Shown here: positions 33,584-44,159 of the stretch, piece by piece
Position numbering within the stretch: position 1 is the stretch's first letter
Layout: each line of letters begins with the position of its first letter
Source of the DNA: Clostridiales bacterium
Lineage (GTDB): Bacteria; Bacillota; Clostridia; Oscillospirales; Oscillospiraceae
Length of the DNA stretch: 64,000 nucleotides
NCBI GenBank assembly: GCA_004558115.1
Contig: SFDT01000004.1
Location: forward strand, 3,716-67,715
Reading direction: 5' to 3'
Made by a program: the position numbers and the translations under genes
The notes under the pieces: generated by a model
The model's input: the letters and a program-made list of their open reading frames with translations, nothing else
The model's database searches: none
What the model was told of the DNA's origin: nothing

Positions 33584-36500
33584 TTAAATCGCAAAATAAT
33601 CCTTGGCGGCCTCAAACAGGTGCAGGTCGTAGTCACCGGGGACATTGCGGTACAGGCCGGGACCCACCCGCTCGGCGTGGCCCATCTTACCGAGGATGCG
33701 CCCATCGGGGGAGGTAATGCCCTCAATGGCCCAGACGGAGCCGTTGGGGTTGAAGTCCACATCCATAGTGGGGGCACCGTTCAGGTCCACATACTGGGTG
33801 GCGATCTGGCCGTTTTCCGCCAGCTTGCGCAGCAGTTCCTCCTGGCAGAGGAAACGGCCCTCGCCGTGGGAGATGGGGACGTTCACGATGTCACCCACCT
33901 GCATCTTTGCCAGCCACGGGGAGCGGTTGGCGGCCACCCGGGTGCGGACGATCTTGGACTGGTGGCGGCCGATGACATTGTAGCTCAGAGTGGGGCAGGT
34001 ATCGTCGGTGTCGATGATCTCGCCGTAGGGCACCAGACCCAGTTTGATGAGGGCCTGGAAGCCGTTGCAGATGCCCAGCATCAAGCCGTCCCGGCTGTTC
34101 AGCAGCTCATGCGTGGCGTCCTTCACGGCCGGGTTGCGGAAAAAGGCCGTGATGAATTTGCCGGAGCCGTCCGGCTCGTCGCCGCCGGAGAAGCCGCCGG
34201 GAATGAAAATGATCTGGCTCTGGCGGGCGGCCTCCGCGAAGCGGGCGGCGGAATCGGCCACGCCCTGGGCGGACTGGTTGTTCACCACCAGGATCTCCGG
34301 CGTGAGGCCCGCCCGCAGCACGGCCCGGGCGCTGTCGTACTCGCAGTTGGTGCCGGGGAACACGGGGATGAGGACCTTGGGCTTTGCTACGCCCACCTTG
34401 GGTGCGGCGCGGGTAAAGGCGGGCGCCTCCAGCACGGGGACGGACTCGGACACCGTGGCGGTGCGGTTGGGATACACATCCTCCAGCACACCTTCATTGA
34501 GAGCCAGCAGCTCTGCGATGGAGGCCCGGTCGTCGCCGATGGCCACCGTGGGCTCCTGGGTGGTGACGCCCAGGCGGACGGCGTATTCGCTGGAGATCTC
34601 CTCCGTCAGCTCCGCCACGATGGCGCCGGGCATGGCACTGGAGTACCAGATATCGCCCACGCGGTCGGCGGCAAAGCCGATGTTGTTGCCGAAGGACATA
34701 TTCAGGACGGCCTCCGCCAGGTTGTTGTCCACGGCCCAGGCGGCGCACACCTTTCCGGCCTCGCTGAGGGCGTGGAAGGCTTCCCACGCGGCCTGCTGGC
34801 CGTCGGCGGTGCCGTCGCACAGGAAGACATACACGCCGTGGCCTGCCGCCTTGAACTCGGGGGACAGCACTTTTCCGGCCTTGGAGGGGGCGATGGCAAA
34901 GGAGATGAGAGTGGGGGGCACATCCATGTCCAGGAAGGAGCCGGACATAGAGTCCTTGCCGCCGATGGCGGCCACGCCCAGGTCCAGCTGGGCGTCCAGA
35001 GCGCCCAACAGGGCGGCGAAGGGCTTGCCCCAGCGGTCAGGCTCCTCCCGGAGCTTTTCAAAGTATTCCTGGAAGGTGAGATAAGCGGTGTGGTAGTCGC
35101 AGCCGGCGGCCACCAGCTTGGCAACGGAGGTGATGACAGAGCGGTAGGCACCCACATAGGGGTCCACGCACATCTGCTCCGGGTCAAAGCCCCAGGCCAT
35201 GACGGAGCAGTCCTCCGTCTCCTGGCCCGGCAGTACCGGCAGCAGGGCGGCCATGGCCTGGGCGGGGGTGCGCTGTGTCTTTCCGCCAAAGGGCATGAGC
35301 ACGGAGCCGGCGCCGATGGTGGAGTCGAACCGCTCGGAAAGTCCCCGGCGGGAGGCGCATTTCAGGCTGGACGCCGTCTCCCTGAGGGAGCTCACGCCGC
35401 TTTTGCCCAGGGCGGCGCGGTCCTTTGCCTCCACGGCCACGGCCGTGTGCTTGTCAGCGCCGTTGGTGTCCAGGAAGGCACGGCTCAGGTCCACAATGGT
35501 GACGCCGTTCCACTTCATGACCATGCGGGGGCTTTCGGTGACCACGGCCACCTGATAGGCCTCCAGGTTCTCCTGCTCCGCGGCAGCGATGAAGGCGGCG
35601 GCATTTTCCGCGGCCACCACCACGGCCATACGCTCCTGGGATTCGGAGATGGCAAGCTCCGTGCCGTCCAGGCCTTCGTACTTCTTGCGGACCTTGTCCA
35701 GGTCGATCTCCAGGCCGTCGGCCAGCTCGCCGATGGCGACAGACACGCCGCCGGCGCCGAAATCGTTGCAGCGCTTGATGAGACGGGTGACATTGCCGTC
35801 CCGGAACAGCCGCTGGATCTTCCGCTCCTCGGGGGCGTTGCCCTTCTGGACCTCGGAGGCCATGGTGGTCAGGGACTTGCGGTTATGGCTCTTGGAGGAG
35901 CCAGTAGCGCCGCCGATGCCGTCCCGGCCGGTGCGGCCGCCCAGCAGGATGACCACGTCGCCGGGGGCGGGGCGCTCCCGCACCACGTTCTCCGCCGGAG
36001 CGGCGCCCACCACGGCGCCCACTTCCAGGTGCTTGGCAATGTAACCGGGGTGATAAATTTCACTGACCTGACCGGTGGCAAGGCCGATCTGGTTGCCGTA
36101 GGAGGAGTAGCCGGCGGCCGCCGTCTGGGCCAGCTTCCGCTGGGGCAGCTTGCCGGGAATGGTGTCCGCCACGGGCGTGCGGGGGTCGCCGCAGCCGGTG
36201 ACGCGCATGGCCTGATACACATAGGCGCGGCCGGACAGGGGGTCCCGGATGCAGCCGCCGATGCAGGTGGCGGCGCCGCCGAAAGGCTCGATCTCCGTGG
36301 GGTGGTTGTGGGTCTCGTTTTTGAACATCAGCAGCCAGTCCTGCTCCTCGCCGTCCACCGTGGCGGTGACATGGATGGAGCAGGCGTTGATCTCCTCGCT
36401 CTGGTCGAGGTTTTGAAGCAGGCCCCGCTTTTTCAGAGTCTTGGCGCCGATGGTGGCCATGTCCATGAGAGTCTGGGGCCGGAGGGCGGCTTTTTCCTTG

Positions 36501-37273
36501 CCGTAGACCTCCTCCCGGGCGGCCAGATACCGCTCGTAGGCAGCCTTGGTCTCCTCGTCCAGGATCTCTACGGAATCGATGTGGGTGGAGAAGGTGGTGT
36601 GGCGGCAGTGGTCGGACCAGTAGGTATCCACCACGCGAATTTCGGTGATGGTGGGGTCCCGGTGCTCGTCGTCCCGGAAGTGGGCCTGGAGGAATTTCAG
36701 ATCGTCCAGGTCCATGGCCAGGCCCAGCTTGTCCAGCAGGGCCGTCAGCGCCGCCTCGTCCATGGCGGTAAAGCCCTCCACGGTCTCCACGGAGGTGGGA
36801 ACAGCGTACTCCATTTGCAGGGTGTCCACCGTCTCCAGGCCCGCCTCCCGGGCCTCCACGGGGTTGATGACGTAGTGCTTGATCTTGTCCACATCCGTGG
36901 GGGTCAGGTCACCGGAGAGCAGATAGACCTTGGCGGTGCGGACCGCGGGGCGGTCTCCCTGGGTCATCAGCTGGATGCACTGGCTGGCGGAGTCCGCCCG
37001 CTGGTCGAACTGGCCGGGGAGATACTCAACGGCAAAGGCGATGTCATCCTCGGCGGGCAGGGCGGCGGTGGCGTCGTCCACCTGGGGCTCGGAAAATACC
37101 GTCTGCACAGCCCGCTGGAAGGTCTCCTCATCCAGACCTTCCACGTCGTAGCGGTTCAGCAGCCGCAGCCCCGTCAGGGCAGAAATGCCCAGCAGGGACC
37201 GCAGCTCATTCAAAAGGCCGGCGGCCTCCTGCCGGAGAGCCGGCTTCTTTTCCACATAAATGCGTCGTACCAT
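33584..37273 (-). CDS. purL: Phosphoribosylformylglycinamidine synthase, single-chain
   Basis: A 1229-aa single polypeptide of the clostridial large-PurL type. The N-terminal region (MVRRIYVEKKPALRQEA) leads into the two AIRS-like halves (TYWSDHCRHTTF, FKNETHNHPTEIEPFGGAATCIGG and GGRTGRDGIGGATGSS) and ends in a class I glutaminase with LGICNGFQAL (nucleophile Cys) and HGEGRF. It converts FGAR to FGAM using glutamine and ATP. Because the glutaminase is fused, no separate purQ or purS is expected. It starts 4 nt after purD. Confidence 0.96.
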   Translation of the reverse strand: MVRRIYVEKKPALRQEAAGLLNELRSLLGISALTGLRLLNRYDVEGLDEETFQRAVQTVFSEPQVDDATAALPAEDDIAFAVEYLPGQFDQRADSASQCIQLMTQGDRPAVRTAKVYLLSGDLTPTDVDKIKHYVINPVEAREAGLETVDTLQMEYAVPTSVETVEGFTAMDEAALTALLDKLGLAMDLDDLKFLQAHFRDDEHRDPTITEIRVVDTYWSDHCRHTTFSTHIDSVEILDEETKAAYERYLAAREEVYGKEKAALRPQTLMDMATIGAKTLKKRGLLQNLDQSEEINACSIHVTATVDGEEQDWLLMFKNETHNHPTEIEPFGGAATCIGGCIRDPLSGRAYVYQAMRVTGCGDPRTPVADTIPGKLPQRKLAQTAAAGYSSYGNQIGLATGQVSEIYHPGYIAKHLEVGAVVGAAPAENVVRERPAPGDVVILLGGRTGRDGIGGATGSSKSHNRKSLTTMASEVQKGNAPEERKIQRLFRDGNVTRLIKRCNDFGAGGVSVAIGELADGLEIDLDKVRKKYEGLDGTELAISESQERMAVVVAAENAAAFIAAAEQENLEAYQVAVVTESPRMVMKWNGVTIVDLSRAFLDTNGADKHTAVAVEAKDRAALGKSGVSSLRETASSLKCASRRGLSERFDSTIGAGSVLMPFGGKTQRTPAQAMAALLPVLPGQETEDCSVMAWGFDPEQMCVDPYVGAYRSVITSVAKLVAAGCDYHTAYLTFQEYFEKLREEPDRWGKPFAALLGALDAQLDLGVAAIGGKDSMSGSFLDMDVPPTLISFAIAPSKAGKVLSPEFKAAGHGVYVFLCDGTADGQQAAWEAFHALSEAGKVCAAWAVDNNLAEAVLNMSFGNNIGFAADRVGDIWYSSAMPGAIVAELTEEISSEYAVRLGVTTQEPTVAIGDDRASIAELLALNEGVLEDVYPNRTATVSESVPVLEAPAFTRAAPKVGVAKPKVLIPVFPGTNCEYDSARAVLRAGLTPEILVVNNQSAQGVADSAARFAEAARQSQIIFIPGGFSGGDEPDGSGKFITAFFRNPAVKDATHELLNSRDGLMLGICNGFQALIKLGLVPYGEIIDTDDTCPTLSYNVIGRHQSKIVRTRVAANRSPWLAKMQVGDIVNVPISHGEGRFLCQEELLRKLAENGQIATQYVDLNGAPTMDVDFNPNGSVWAIEGITSPDGRILGKMGHAERVGPGLYRNVPGDYDLHLFEAAKDYFAI

Positions 37274-37277
37274 GTGT

Positions 37278-38558
37278 TTATCCCTCCATTGCGGCCAGCG
37301 CCCGCCGGCCGATGTCATGGCGCATGTATTTGCCGTCAAACGCCACCGTCTCCGCGGCAGCGTAGGCGTCTGCCAATGCCTTTTGCAGCGTGGGAGCCGT
37401 GGCGGTAACGCCCAGGACCCGACCGCCGCTGGTGACCAGCCGGCCGTCTTCCGCCAGCTTGTCACCGGCGTGATAAATGGTGACGTTGGCGGGCAGGCTC
37501 TCAGGGAAGGTCATGACCTTGCCCTTTTCGTAGTGGCTGGGATAGCCGCCGGAGGCCAGAATGACGCAGGCGGCGGTGCCGCTGTGCCACTCCACATCCA
37601 GGTCCGCCAGCGTTTCGTTTTCCACTGCCTGCATGACCGTCAGCAGGTCTGTTTTCAGCAGGGGCAGCACCACCTGGGTCTCCGGGTCGCCGAAGCGGCA
37701 GTTGTACTCGATGACCTTGGGGCCGTTGGGGGTGATCATGAGGCCGAAATACAAACAGCCCTTGAAGGGGCAGCCCTCCGCCCGCATGGCGGTCAGGGTG
37801 GGCAGGAAAATGGTATCCATGCAGACCTGGGCCACATCGGCGGTATAGTAGGGGTTGGGCGCCACGGTGCCCATGCCGCCGGTGTTGAGGCCGGTGTCGT
37901 TGTCCCCGGCCCGCTTGTGGTCCATGGAGGACACCATGGGAGCGATGGCGGTGCCGTCGGTGAAGGCCAGCACGCTGACCTCCGGGCCGGTGAGGAACTC
38001 CTCGATGACGATCTCATTGCCGGAGTCGCCGAAGGCCTTGTCCTCCATGATGGTCTTGACGGCGGCCTCCGCCTCGGCAAAGTTCTGAGGAATGAGCACG
38101 CCCTTGCCCAGGGCCAGACCGTCGGCCTTGATGACGATGGGGAAGGAGGCGCCCCGCAGGTATTCCAGCGCCTTGGCGGGGTCATCAAACACCTCGTAGG
38201 AGGCGGTGGGGATCCCGTACTTTTTCATCAGGTTCTTGGAAAAGACCTTGCTGGCCTCGATGCGGGCGGCCTTGGCGTCAGGGCCGAAGCAGGGGATGCC
38301 GGCTTCGTGGAGCCGGTCCACGCAGCCCAGGGCCAGGGGATCGTCCGGCGCCACCACGGCAAAGTCAATGGCGTGGGACTTGGCAAAGTCCACGATGGCG
38401 GAGATATCTTTGGCGCCGATCTCTGGGACGCACACGGCGTCCTGGGCGATGCCGCCGTTGCCCGGCAGGGCGTAAATGGTCTCCACGCTGGGATTTTCTT
38501 TTAATTTTTTGATAATGGCGTGCTCGCGGCCACCGCCGCCGACGACCAGAAGATTCAT
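37278..38558 (-). CDS. purD: Phosphoribosylamine-glycine ligase
   Basis: A 426-aa ATP-grasp enzyme that makes GAR. The start MNLLVVGGGGREHAI is the family N-terminus; PIVIKADGLALGKGV is the ATP-binding strand, and EEFLTGPEVSVLAFTDG and EYNCRFGDPETQ are metal/ATP motifs. ATG 38558 follows GGAGGCTGCTTC. It lies 17 nt from the preceding AICAR formyltransferase gene. Confidence 0.96.
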   Translation of the reverse strand: MNLLVVGGGGREHAIIKKLKENPSVETIYALPGNGGIAQDAVCVPEIGAKDISAIVDFAKSHAIDFAVVAPDDPLALGCVDRLHEAGIPCFGPDAKAARIEASKVFSKNLMKKYGIPTASYEVFDDPAKALEYLRGASFPIVIKADGLALGKGVLIPQNFAEAEAAVKTIMEDKAFGDSGNEIVIEEFLTGPEVSVLAFTDGTAIAPMVSSMDHKRAGDNDTGLNTGGMGTVAPNPYYTADVAQVCMDTIFLPTLTAMRAEGCPFKGCLYFGLMITPNGPKVIEYNCRFGDPETQVVLPLLKTDLLTVMQAVENETLADLDVEWHSGTAACVILASGGYPSHYEKGKVMTFPESLPANVTIYHAGDKLAEDGRLVTSGGRVLGVTATAPTLQKALADAYAAAETVAFDGKYMRHDIGRRALAAMEG

Positions 38559-38575
38559 GAAGCAGCCTCCGTTCT

Positions 38576-39754
38576 TTAATGATGGAAAAGGCGCATGCCA
38601 GTAAAGCACATGGTGATGCCGTACTTGTTGGCGGTGGCGATGACATGGTCATCCCGGATGGAGCCGCCGGGCTCGGCGATGTACTGCACGCCGGACTTGC
38701 GGGCCCGCTCCACATTGTCGCCGAAGGGGAAGAAGGCGTCGCTGCCCACGGTCACGCCGGACTGGGTGGCGATCCAGGCCTTTTTCTCCTCGGCGGTCAG
38801 CACCTCGGGACGCACCTTGAAGGTGTTTTGCCACACGCCGTCAGCCAGAATGTCCTCATATTCATCGGAGGTGTAGATGTCGATGGCATTGTCCCGGTCG
38901 GGGCGGCGGATATTGTCCACAAACTGGAGCCCCAGGACCTTGGGATGCTGGCGCAGATACCAGTTGTCTGCCTTCTGGCCCGCCAGGCGCGTGCAGTGGA
39001 TGCGGCTCTGCTGGCCGGCGCCCACGCCGATGGCCTGGCCGTCCTTTACGTAGCACACGGAGTTGGACTGGGTGTATTTCAACGTGATGAGGGAGACGAT
39101 CATGTCGATCTTTGCCTGCTGGGGCAGGTCGTGGTTTTCCGTGACGATGTTGCCCAGCAGTTCTTCGTCGATCTTGAAGTTGTTGCGGCCCTGCTGGAAG
39201 GTGATGCCGAACACATCCTTGTACTCCTGGGGCGCGGGCACGTAATCGGGGTCGATCCGGACCACGTTGTAGTTGCCCTTCTTCTTGGTTTTCAGGATCT
39301 CCAGGGCCTCGTCGGTGTAGCCGGGGGCGATGACGCCGTCGGACACTTCGGCCTTCAGATAGTTGGCGGTGGCGGCGTCGCACACGTCGCTGAGAGCCGC
39401 CCAGTCACCGTAGGAGCACAGACGGTCAGCGCCCCGGGCCCGGATGTAAGCGCAGGCGATGGGAGAGAGCTCGGCACCGTCCTCCACGAAGTAAATTTTA
39501 CGGTCGGTGTCGCTCAGGGGCAGGCCCACGGCGGCGCCGGCGGGGGAAACGTGCTTGAAGGAGGCGGCGGAGGGCAGGCCGGTGGCGGCCTTCAGCTCCT
39601 TGACCAGCTGCCAGGAGTTAAAAGCGTCCAGGAAGTTGATGTAGCCGGGCTTGCCGTTCAGGACCGTGATGGGCAGGTCAGAGCCATCCTTCATAAAAAT
39701 GCGGGAGGGCTTTTGATTGGGGTTGCAGCCGTATTTCAGTTCCAGTTCGTTCAT
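38576..39754 (-). CDS. AICAR formyltransferase, stand-alone (PurH C-terminal domain type)
   Basis: A 392-aa protein equal to the transformylase half of PurH; there is no N-terminal IMP cyclohydrolase (MGS-like) domain. Recognisable blocks are LKYGCNPNQKPSRIF, SFKHVSPAGAAVG (catalytic K-H) and QQSRIHCTRLAGQKADNW. It formylates AICAR with 10-formyl-tetrahydrofolate to FAICAR. The cyclohydrolase that closes the ring must be elsewhere, since no candidate lies in this operon. Confidence 0.93.
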   Translation of the reverse strand: MNELELKYGCNPNQKPSRIFMKDGSDLPITVLNGKPGYINFLDAFNSWQLVKELKAATGLPSAASFKHVSPAGAAVGLPLSDTDRKIYFVEDGAELSPIACAYIRARGADRLCSYGDWAALSDVCDAATANYLKAEVSDGVIAPGYTDEALEILKTKKKGNYNVVRIDPDYVPAPQEYKDVFGITFQQGRNNFKIDEELLGNIVTENHDLPQQAKIDMIVSLITLKYTQSNSVCYVKDGQAIGVGAGQQSRIHCTRLAGQKADNWYLRQHPKVLGLQFVDNIRRPDRDNAIDIYTSDEYEDILADGVWQNTFKVRPEVLTAEEKKAWIATQSGVTVGSDAFFPFGDNVERARKSGVQYIAEPGGSIRDDHVIATANKYGITMCFTGMRLFHH

Positions 39755-39765
39755 GAAAACGCTCC

Positions 39766-40371
39766 TCAGCTTTCTGAAATTTGTTTACATAACATCTCGG
39801 CGGCCTGGGGCAGCAGCACCCATTCCGCCTGTTCCATGACCCGGCGCTGGAGGACCTCCGCCGTGTCGCCGGGAAGAATGTCCACGGCCTTTTGCAGCAG
39901 GATGCGGCCGCCGTCGGGAATTTCGTTCACCAGATGCACCGTGGCGCCGGTGACCTTCACGCCCTTGGCCAAGGCCGCCTCATGGACCTTCAGGCCGTAC
40001 ATGCCCTTGCCGCAGAAGGAGGGGATGAGAGAGGGGTGCACATTGAGGATGCGCTCCGGCCACTGGCGGACAAAGCCCTCGGACAAAATGGAGAGGAAGC
40101 CCGCCAGGATGATGACGTCGATCTTGTATTCCGCCAGCTTCAAGGAGAGAGTGGCCTCAAAGGCCTCCTGGCTCATCTGCTTTCTGGGGATGGCGACACC
40201 GGGCACGCCATGGTTGGCGGCCCGGGTCAGTGCGTATGCCGTTTCGTTGCTGGCGCAGACCAAAACGATCTGCCCGTGGGGGATGCGGCCCTCCTCCTGG
40301 GCCTTCAGCAGGGCCTCCAGGTTGGTGCCGCCACCGGAGACCAGCACGGCGATATTGGCTTTTTTCAGCAT
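39766..40371 (-). CDS. purN: Phosphoribosylglycinamide formyltransferase
   Basis: A 201-aa folate-dependent GAR transformylase. [20 protein letters not shown] is the phosphate-binding N-terminus; [10 protein letters not shown] holds the catalytic N and [18 protein letters not shown] contains the conserved D-equivalent region. It overlaps purM by 7 nt and is followed by the AICAR formyltransferase after 11 nt. Confidence 0.95.
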   Translation of the reverse strand: MLKKANIAVLVSGGGTNLEALLKAQEEGRIPHGQIVLVCASNETAYALTRAANHGVPGVAIPRKQMSQEAFEATLSLKLAEYKIDVIILAGFLSILSEGFVRQWPERILNVHPSLIPSFCGKGMYGLKVHEAALAKGVKVTGATVHLVNEIPDGGRILLQKAVDILPGDTAEVLQRRVMEQAEWVLLPQAAEMLCKQISES

Positions 40372-41390
40372 AAGGTCACCCGCTCGTCGCTTTCCACGAT
40401 CTCGCCGATGACGTAGGCTCCGCAGTCCAGGGCAGCCACAGTCCGGTCGGCGTCCTCCTTGGGCACGATGACGGTCATGCCCACACCCATGTTGTAGGTG
40501 TTGAACATATCGTGCTCGGAAATGCCGCCCATACGCTGGAGCATGTGGAAGATGGGGGGCGTCTGGATGGCGGCCTTGTCGATCTTAGCGGTGAGGCCAT
40601 CGGGCAGGCAGCGGGGAATGTTCTCGAAGAAGCCGCCGCCGGTGATGTGGCTGACGCCGCGGACGGCGGCGGATTCCATGCAGCGCAGAACAGGCTTGAC
40701 ATAGATACGGGTGGGCTCCAGCAGCGCCTCGCCCAGGGTGCGGCCCAGCTCGTCGGAGTACATGTTCAAATTGGCGTGCTCCACGTTGAACACCTTCCGC
40801 ACCAGGGAGTAGCCATTGGAGTGGATGCCGGAGGAGGGCAGGGCGATGATGACATCGCCGGCCTTCATGGCGGAGTGGTCCACCACCTTGGACTTGTCCA
40901 CCAGCCCTACGGAGAAGCCGGCCAGGTCGTAGTCATCGGCGGCCATCATGCCGGGATGCTCGGCGGTCTCGCCGCCGATGAGGGCGCAGCCGGACTGGAC
41001 GCAGCCCTCCGCCACGCCGGAGACGATGGCGGCCACCTTTTCCGGCTCGTTTTTGCCGATGGCGATGTAGTCCAGGAAGAAGATGGGCTTGGCGCCGCAG
41101 CAGATGATGTCGTTGACGCACATGGCCACACAGTCGATGCCGACGGTGTCGTGCTTGTCCAGCAGCTGGGCGATGCGGAGCTTGGTGCCCACGCCGTCGG
41201 TGCCGGAGACCAGGACGGGCTCGGCCATGCCGCTCAGGTCGGGGGCGAACAGGCCGCCGAAGCCGCCGATATCGGACACGACGCCGGGGATCAGGGTGCG
41301 CTCCACATGCTTTTTCATGAGCTTTACGCCCTCATAGCCGGCCTCGATGTTGACGCCGGCCTCACGATAGCTGTCAGAAAAACTACGCAT
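40365..41390 (-). CDS. purM: Phosphoribosylformylglycinamidine cyclo-ligase
   Basis: A 341-aa AIR synthetase: [31 protein letters not shown] (ATP/Mg loop), [20 protein letters not shown] and [10 protein letters not shown] are all family signatures. The family forms dimers and closes FGAM to AIR with ATP. It shares one base with the purF stop and overlaps purN, so the three are tightly coupled. Confidence 0.96.
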   Translation of the reverse strand: MRSFSDSYREAGVNIEAGYEGVKLMKKHVERTLIPGVVSDIGGFGGLFAPDLSGMAEPVLVSGTDGVGTKLRIAQLLDKHDTVGIDCVAMCVNDIICCGAKPIFFLDYIAIGKNEPEKVAAIVSGVAEGCVQSGCALIGGETAEHPGMMAADDYDLAGFSVGLVDKSKVVDHSAMKAGDVIIALPSSGIHSNGYSLVRKVFNVEHANLNMYSDELGRTLGEALLEPTRIYVKPVLRCMESAAVRGVSHITGGGFFENIPRCLPDGLTAKIDKAAIQTPPIFHMLQRMGGISEHDMFNTYNMGVGMTVIVPKEDADRTVAALDCGAYVIGEIVESDERVTLC

Positions 41391-42853
41391 TACGCTTTCG
41401 TCCTTTCACTGATCTTGCACTCAAAGCGGTCCTTGCCGCCGTCCTGGGGGATGGGGGTGGGATAGCCGCCGCCGAAGCAAGCGGTGCAGAAGCCGCATTC
41501 GGTGTTGTCCGCCAGCTTTACCACATCGTCCAGGCTGAGATAGCCCAGGGAGTCCACGCCGATGATCTCGGCGATCTCCTCCACGGTGTGGTGGTTGGCG
41601 ATGAGCTTGTTCTTATCGTCGATATCCGTGCCGTAGTAGCACTCGGAGACAAAGGGCGGCGCGCTGACCCGCATATGGATCTCCCGGGCACCGGCCCTGC
41701 GCAGCAGGTCGATGGTCCGGCGGCAAGTGGTGCCCCGGACGATGGAGTCGTCAATGAGGACCACCCGCTTGCCCTCCACCACGGAGCGGATGGGGTTGAG
41801 CTTGATGTTGACCTCGTTTTCCCGCATGTCCTGGGTGGGAGAGATGAAGGTGCGGCCGATGTACTTGTTTTTGATGAAGCCCATGCCGTAGGGAATGCCG
41901 GACTGGCGGGCATAGCCCAGAGCGGCGTCCAGACCGGAGTCGGGCACACCGATGACGATGTCCGCTTGGACCGGGTGCTCCAGAGCCAGGAAAGCGCCGG
42001 CCCGCTGGCGGGCGATGTGGACGCTGGAGCCGTCAATGACGGAATCGGGACGGGCAAAGTAGATGAACTCAAATACACACAGTTTCTTGGGGGCTTTGCC
42101 GCAGTGACTGGTGTCGGATTTAATGCCGTTTTTATCCACCACCACGATCTCGCCGGGGAGGATGTCCCGCTCGAACTGGGCGCCGATGGCGTCCAGGGCA
42201 CAGGACTCGGAGGCGAACACGGTGGAGCCGTCCTTCAGCTTGCCCATGCACAGGGGGCGGAAGCCGTGGGGGTCCCGGACGGCGATGAGCTTGGAGGGAG
42301 AGGAGATCACCAGAGAGTAAGCACCAACGATTTTGTCCATGGCGGCGGAGACAGCGGCCTCAATGGAGGGGGCGCGGAGCCGTTCATGGACGATGATATA
42401 GGAGATGACCTCCGAATCCGTGGTGGTGTGGAAGATGGAGCCCTTGCTCTCCAGCTCCTGGCGCAGCTCGTGGGAGTTGGTGAGGTTGCCGTTGTGGGCC
42501 AGGGCCATGCGGCCCTTGTAATGGTTCACCAGGATGGGCTGGACGTTGCGCTTGTTGTCAGAGCCGGTGGTGCCGTAGCGTACATGGCCCACGGCAATGT
42601 TGCCGGTGCCCAGGGACTTGAGCCGCTCCTTGGGAAACACCTCACTGACAAGGCCCACGTCCCGCCAGGAGGTGAACAGGCCGTCGTCGTTCACCACGAT
42701 GCCGGCGCTCTCCTGTCCCCGGTGCTGCAGGGCATACAGGGCGTAATAGGCCATGGACGCAACATCGGCGGTGGTTTGGGAATAAATGCCGAAGACACCG
42801 CATTCTTCGTGGATGTGGCGCTCGGTGAGCGCGGTCAGATCAGTCTGCATCAT
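41390..42853 (-). CDS. purF: Amidophosphoribosyltransferase, iron-sulfur type
   Basis: A 487-aa enzyme for the committed step PRPP + glutamine to phosphoribosylamine. The propeptide ends before C18 (EECGVFGIY), the expected N-terminal nucleophile after processing. PRTase motif: [21 protein letters not shown]. Cysteines in [20 protein letters not shown] and the C-terminal [14 protein letters not shown] fit the [4Fe-4S] ligands of the Bacillus-type enzyme. The start overlaps purC by 14 nt. Confidence 0.96.
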   Translation of the reverse strand: MMQTDLTALTERHIHEECGVFGIYSQTTADVASMAYYALYALQHRGQESAGIVVNDDGLFTSWRDVGLVSEVFPKERLKSLGTGNIAVGHVRYGTTGSDNKRNVQPILVNHYKGRMALAHNGNLTNSHELRQELESKGSIFHTTTDSEVISYIIVHERLRAPSIEAAVSAAMDKIVGAYSLVISSPSKLIAVRDPHGFRPLCMGKLKDGSTVFASESCALDAIGAQFERDILPGEIVVVDKNGIKSDTSHCGKAPKKLCVFEFIYFARPDSVIDGSSVHIARQRAGAFLALEHPVQADIVIGVPDSGLDAALGYARQSGIPYGMGFIKNKYIGRTFISPTQDMRENEVNIKLNPIRSVVEGKRVVLIDDSIVRGTTCRRTIDLLRRAGAREIHMRVSAPPFVSECYYGTDIDDKNKLIANHHTVEEIAEIIGVDSLGYLSLDDVVKLADNTECGFCTACFGGGYPTPIPQDGGKDRFECKISERTKA

Positions 42854-43559
42854 GGGCCAGCAGTCTCTTCATGATCTCGGCGTAGGCGTCTTCCACGCCG
42901 CCCATGTCCCGGCGGAAACGGTCCTTGTCCAGCTTCTCATGGGTCTTGGAATCCCACAGACGGCAGGTGTCGGGGCTGATCTCGTCCGCCAGCACGATGG
43001 TGCCGTCGGGAGTCTTGCCGAACTCCAGCTTGAAGTCCACCAGGGTGACGCCGCACTCCGCCCAGAAGGCCTTGAGCACATCGTTGACGGCGAAGGAGTA
43101 CTTCTTGATGAGGTCGATCTCCTCACGGGTAGCCAGCTTCAGAGCCAGGGCGTGATACTCGTTCAGCAGGGGGTCGTGGAGGTCGTCGTTTTTATAGGAG
43201 AACTCAATGGTGGGCTGCTCGAACACAATGCCCTCCTCCACACCGTAGCGGGAGGCGAAGTGACCGGCGGAGATGTTGCGGATGATGACCTCCAGGGGCA
43301 CGATGGAGACCTTCTTCACCAAAGTCTCCCGCTCAGAGAGCTCCTGAACGAAGTGGGTGGGGATGCCGGCCTTTTCCATCTTCGCCATCAGGCGGTTGGT
43401 CATCTGGTTGTTAATGACGCCCTTGCCCACGATGGTGCCCTTCTTCAGGCCGTCCAGGGCGGTGGCGTCGTCCTTGTAGTCCACGATGACCAGGTTGGGG
43501 TCGTCGGTGGCGTAGACCTTCTTGGCCTTGCCCTCATAAATCTGCGCTAACTTCTGCAT
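42840..43559 (-). CDS. purC: SAICAR synthetase
   Basis: A 239-aa enzyme joining CAIR and aspartate with ATP. The start QIYEGKAKKVYATDDPNLV is the P-loop-like N-terminus; IVPLEVIIRNISAGHFASRYG and LVDFKLEFGK and LADEISPDTCRLWD are the classic signatures. It is followed by purF with overlapping ends. Start ATG 43559 follows GGAGGACAAACACC. Confidence 0.97.
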   Translation of the reverse strand: MQKLAQIYEGKAKKVYATDDPNLVIVDYKDDATALDGLKKGTIVGKGVINNQMTNRLMAKMEKAGIPTHFVQELSERETLVKKVSIVPLEVIIRNISAGHFASRYGVEEGIVFEQPTIEFSYKNDDLHDPLLNEYHALALKLATREEIDLIKKYSFAVNDVLKAFWAECGVTLVDFKLEFGKTPDGTIVLADEISPDTCRLWDSKTHEKLDKDRFRRDMGGVEDAYAEIMKRLLAHDAD

Positions 43560-43631
43560 GGTGTTTGTCCTCCTATGTCAAATTAAAATGTATATTGTCT
43601 AGCTGTTCCCGGAAAAGCCGGGGACCGGAGC

Positions 43632-44126
43632 TCACTTGCCCAGTTCTTCCTGGAGCTTTGCTTCCTTATCGGCGATCTGCCTTGCCATGTCCTCCCGGGC
43701 CTGGTCCAGCTTGGCAGCCAGGGCGTCGTCGCTGACGGCCAGGATCTGTGCCGCCAGGACAGCGGCGTTTTTGGCGCCGTTGATGGCCACGGTGGCCACG
43801 GGAATGCCGCTGGGCATCTGTACTGTGGCCAGCAGTGCGTCCAGCCCGTCCATGGCGCCGCCCTTCATGGGGATGCCGATGACGGGGAGGGTGGAGTTTC
43901 CGGCAAAAGCGCCGGCCAGGTGGGCCGCCATGCCGGCGGCGCAGATCAAAACGCCGAAGCCGTTTTTGCGGGCGTTTTTGGCAAACTCCGCTGCGGCGGC
44001 GGGGGTGCGGTGGGCGCTGAGAATGTGGGCCTCATAGGGGATGTCAAAGGCCTCCAACTGGGCGCAGGCACCCTTGACCACGGGCCAGTCGGAATCGGAA
44101 CCCATGATAACAGCGACTTTTTTCAT
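43632..44126 (-). CDS. purE: N5-CAIR mutase, class I PurE
   Basis: A 164-aa protein: [19 protein letters not shown] is the substrate-binding start and [17 protein letters not shown] holds the H-R-T-P motif. Class I enzymes use N5-CAIR made by PurK, which is not in this cluster. Class II use CAIR/AIR directly; by sequence length and motifs class I is likelier but I cannot exclude class II. It is the first pur gene after the GntR regulator, 33 nt downstream. Confidence 0.94.
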   Translation of the reverse strand: MKKVAVIMGSDSDWPVVKGACAQLEAFDIPYEAHILSAHRTPAAAAEFAKNARKNGFGVLICAAGMAAHLAGAFAGNSTLPVIGIPMKGGAMDGLDALLATVQMPSGIPVATVAINGAKNAAVLAAQILAVSDDALAAKLDQAREDMARQIADKEAKLQEELGK

Positions 44127-44159
44127 AGCTTTGCTCTCCTTTTCTCCGTAAATCCTTCA

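Noticed and set aside
32414..37408. 1664-codon open frame on the plus strand opposite guaB and purL
   Set aside because: It is antisense to two certain enzymes, is extremely rich in Gly, His, Val and Ala with no domain, and has no ribosome binding site. It is a GC-rich shadow frame.
38579..42874. Several long plus-strand frames (38579-40411, 40512-41465, 41588-42874) opposite the pur genes
   Set aside because: Same composition bias as other antisense shadows; the minus-strand purine enzymes carry all recognisable motifs.
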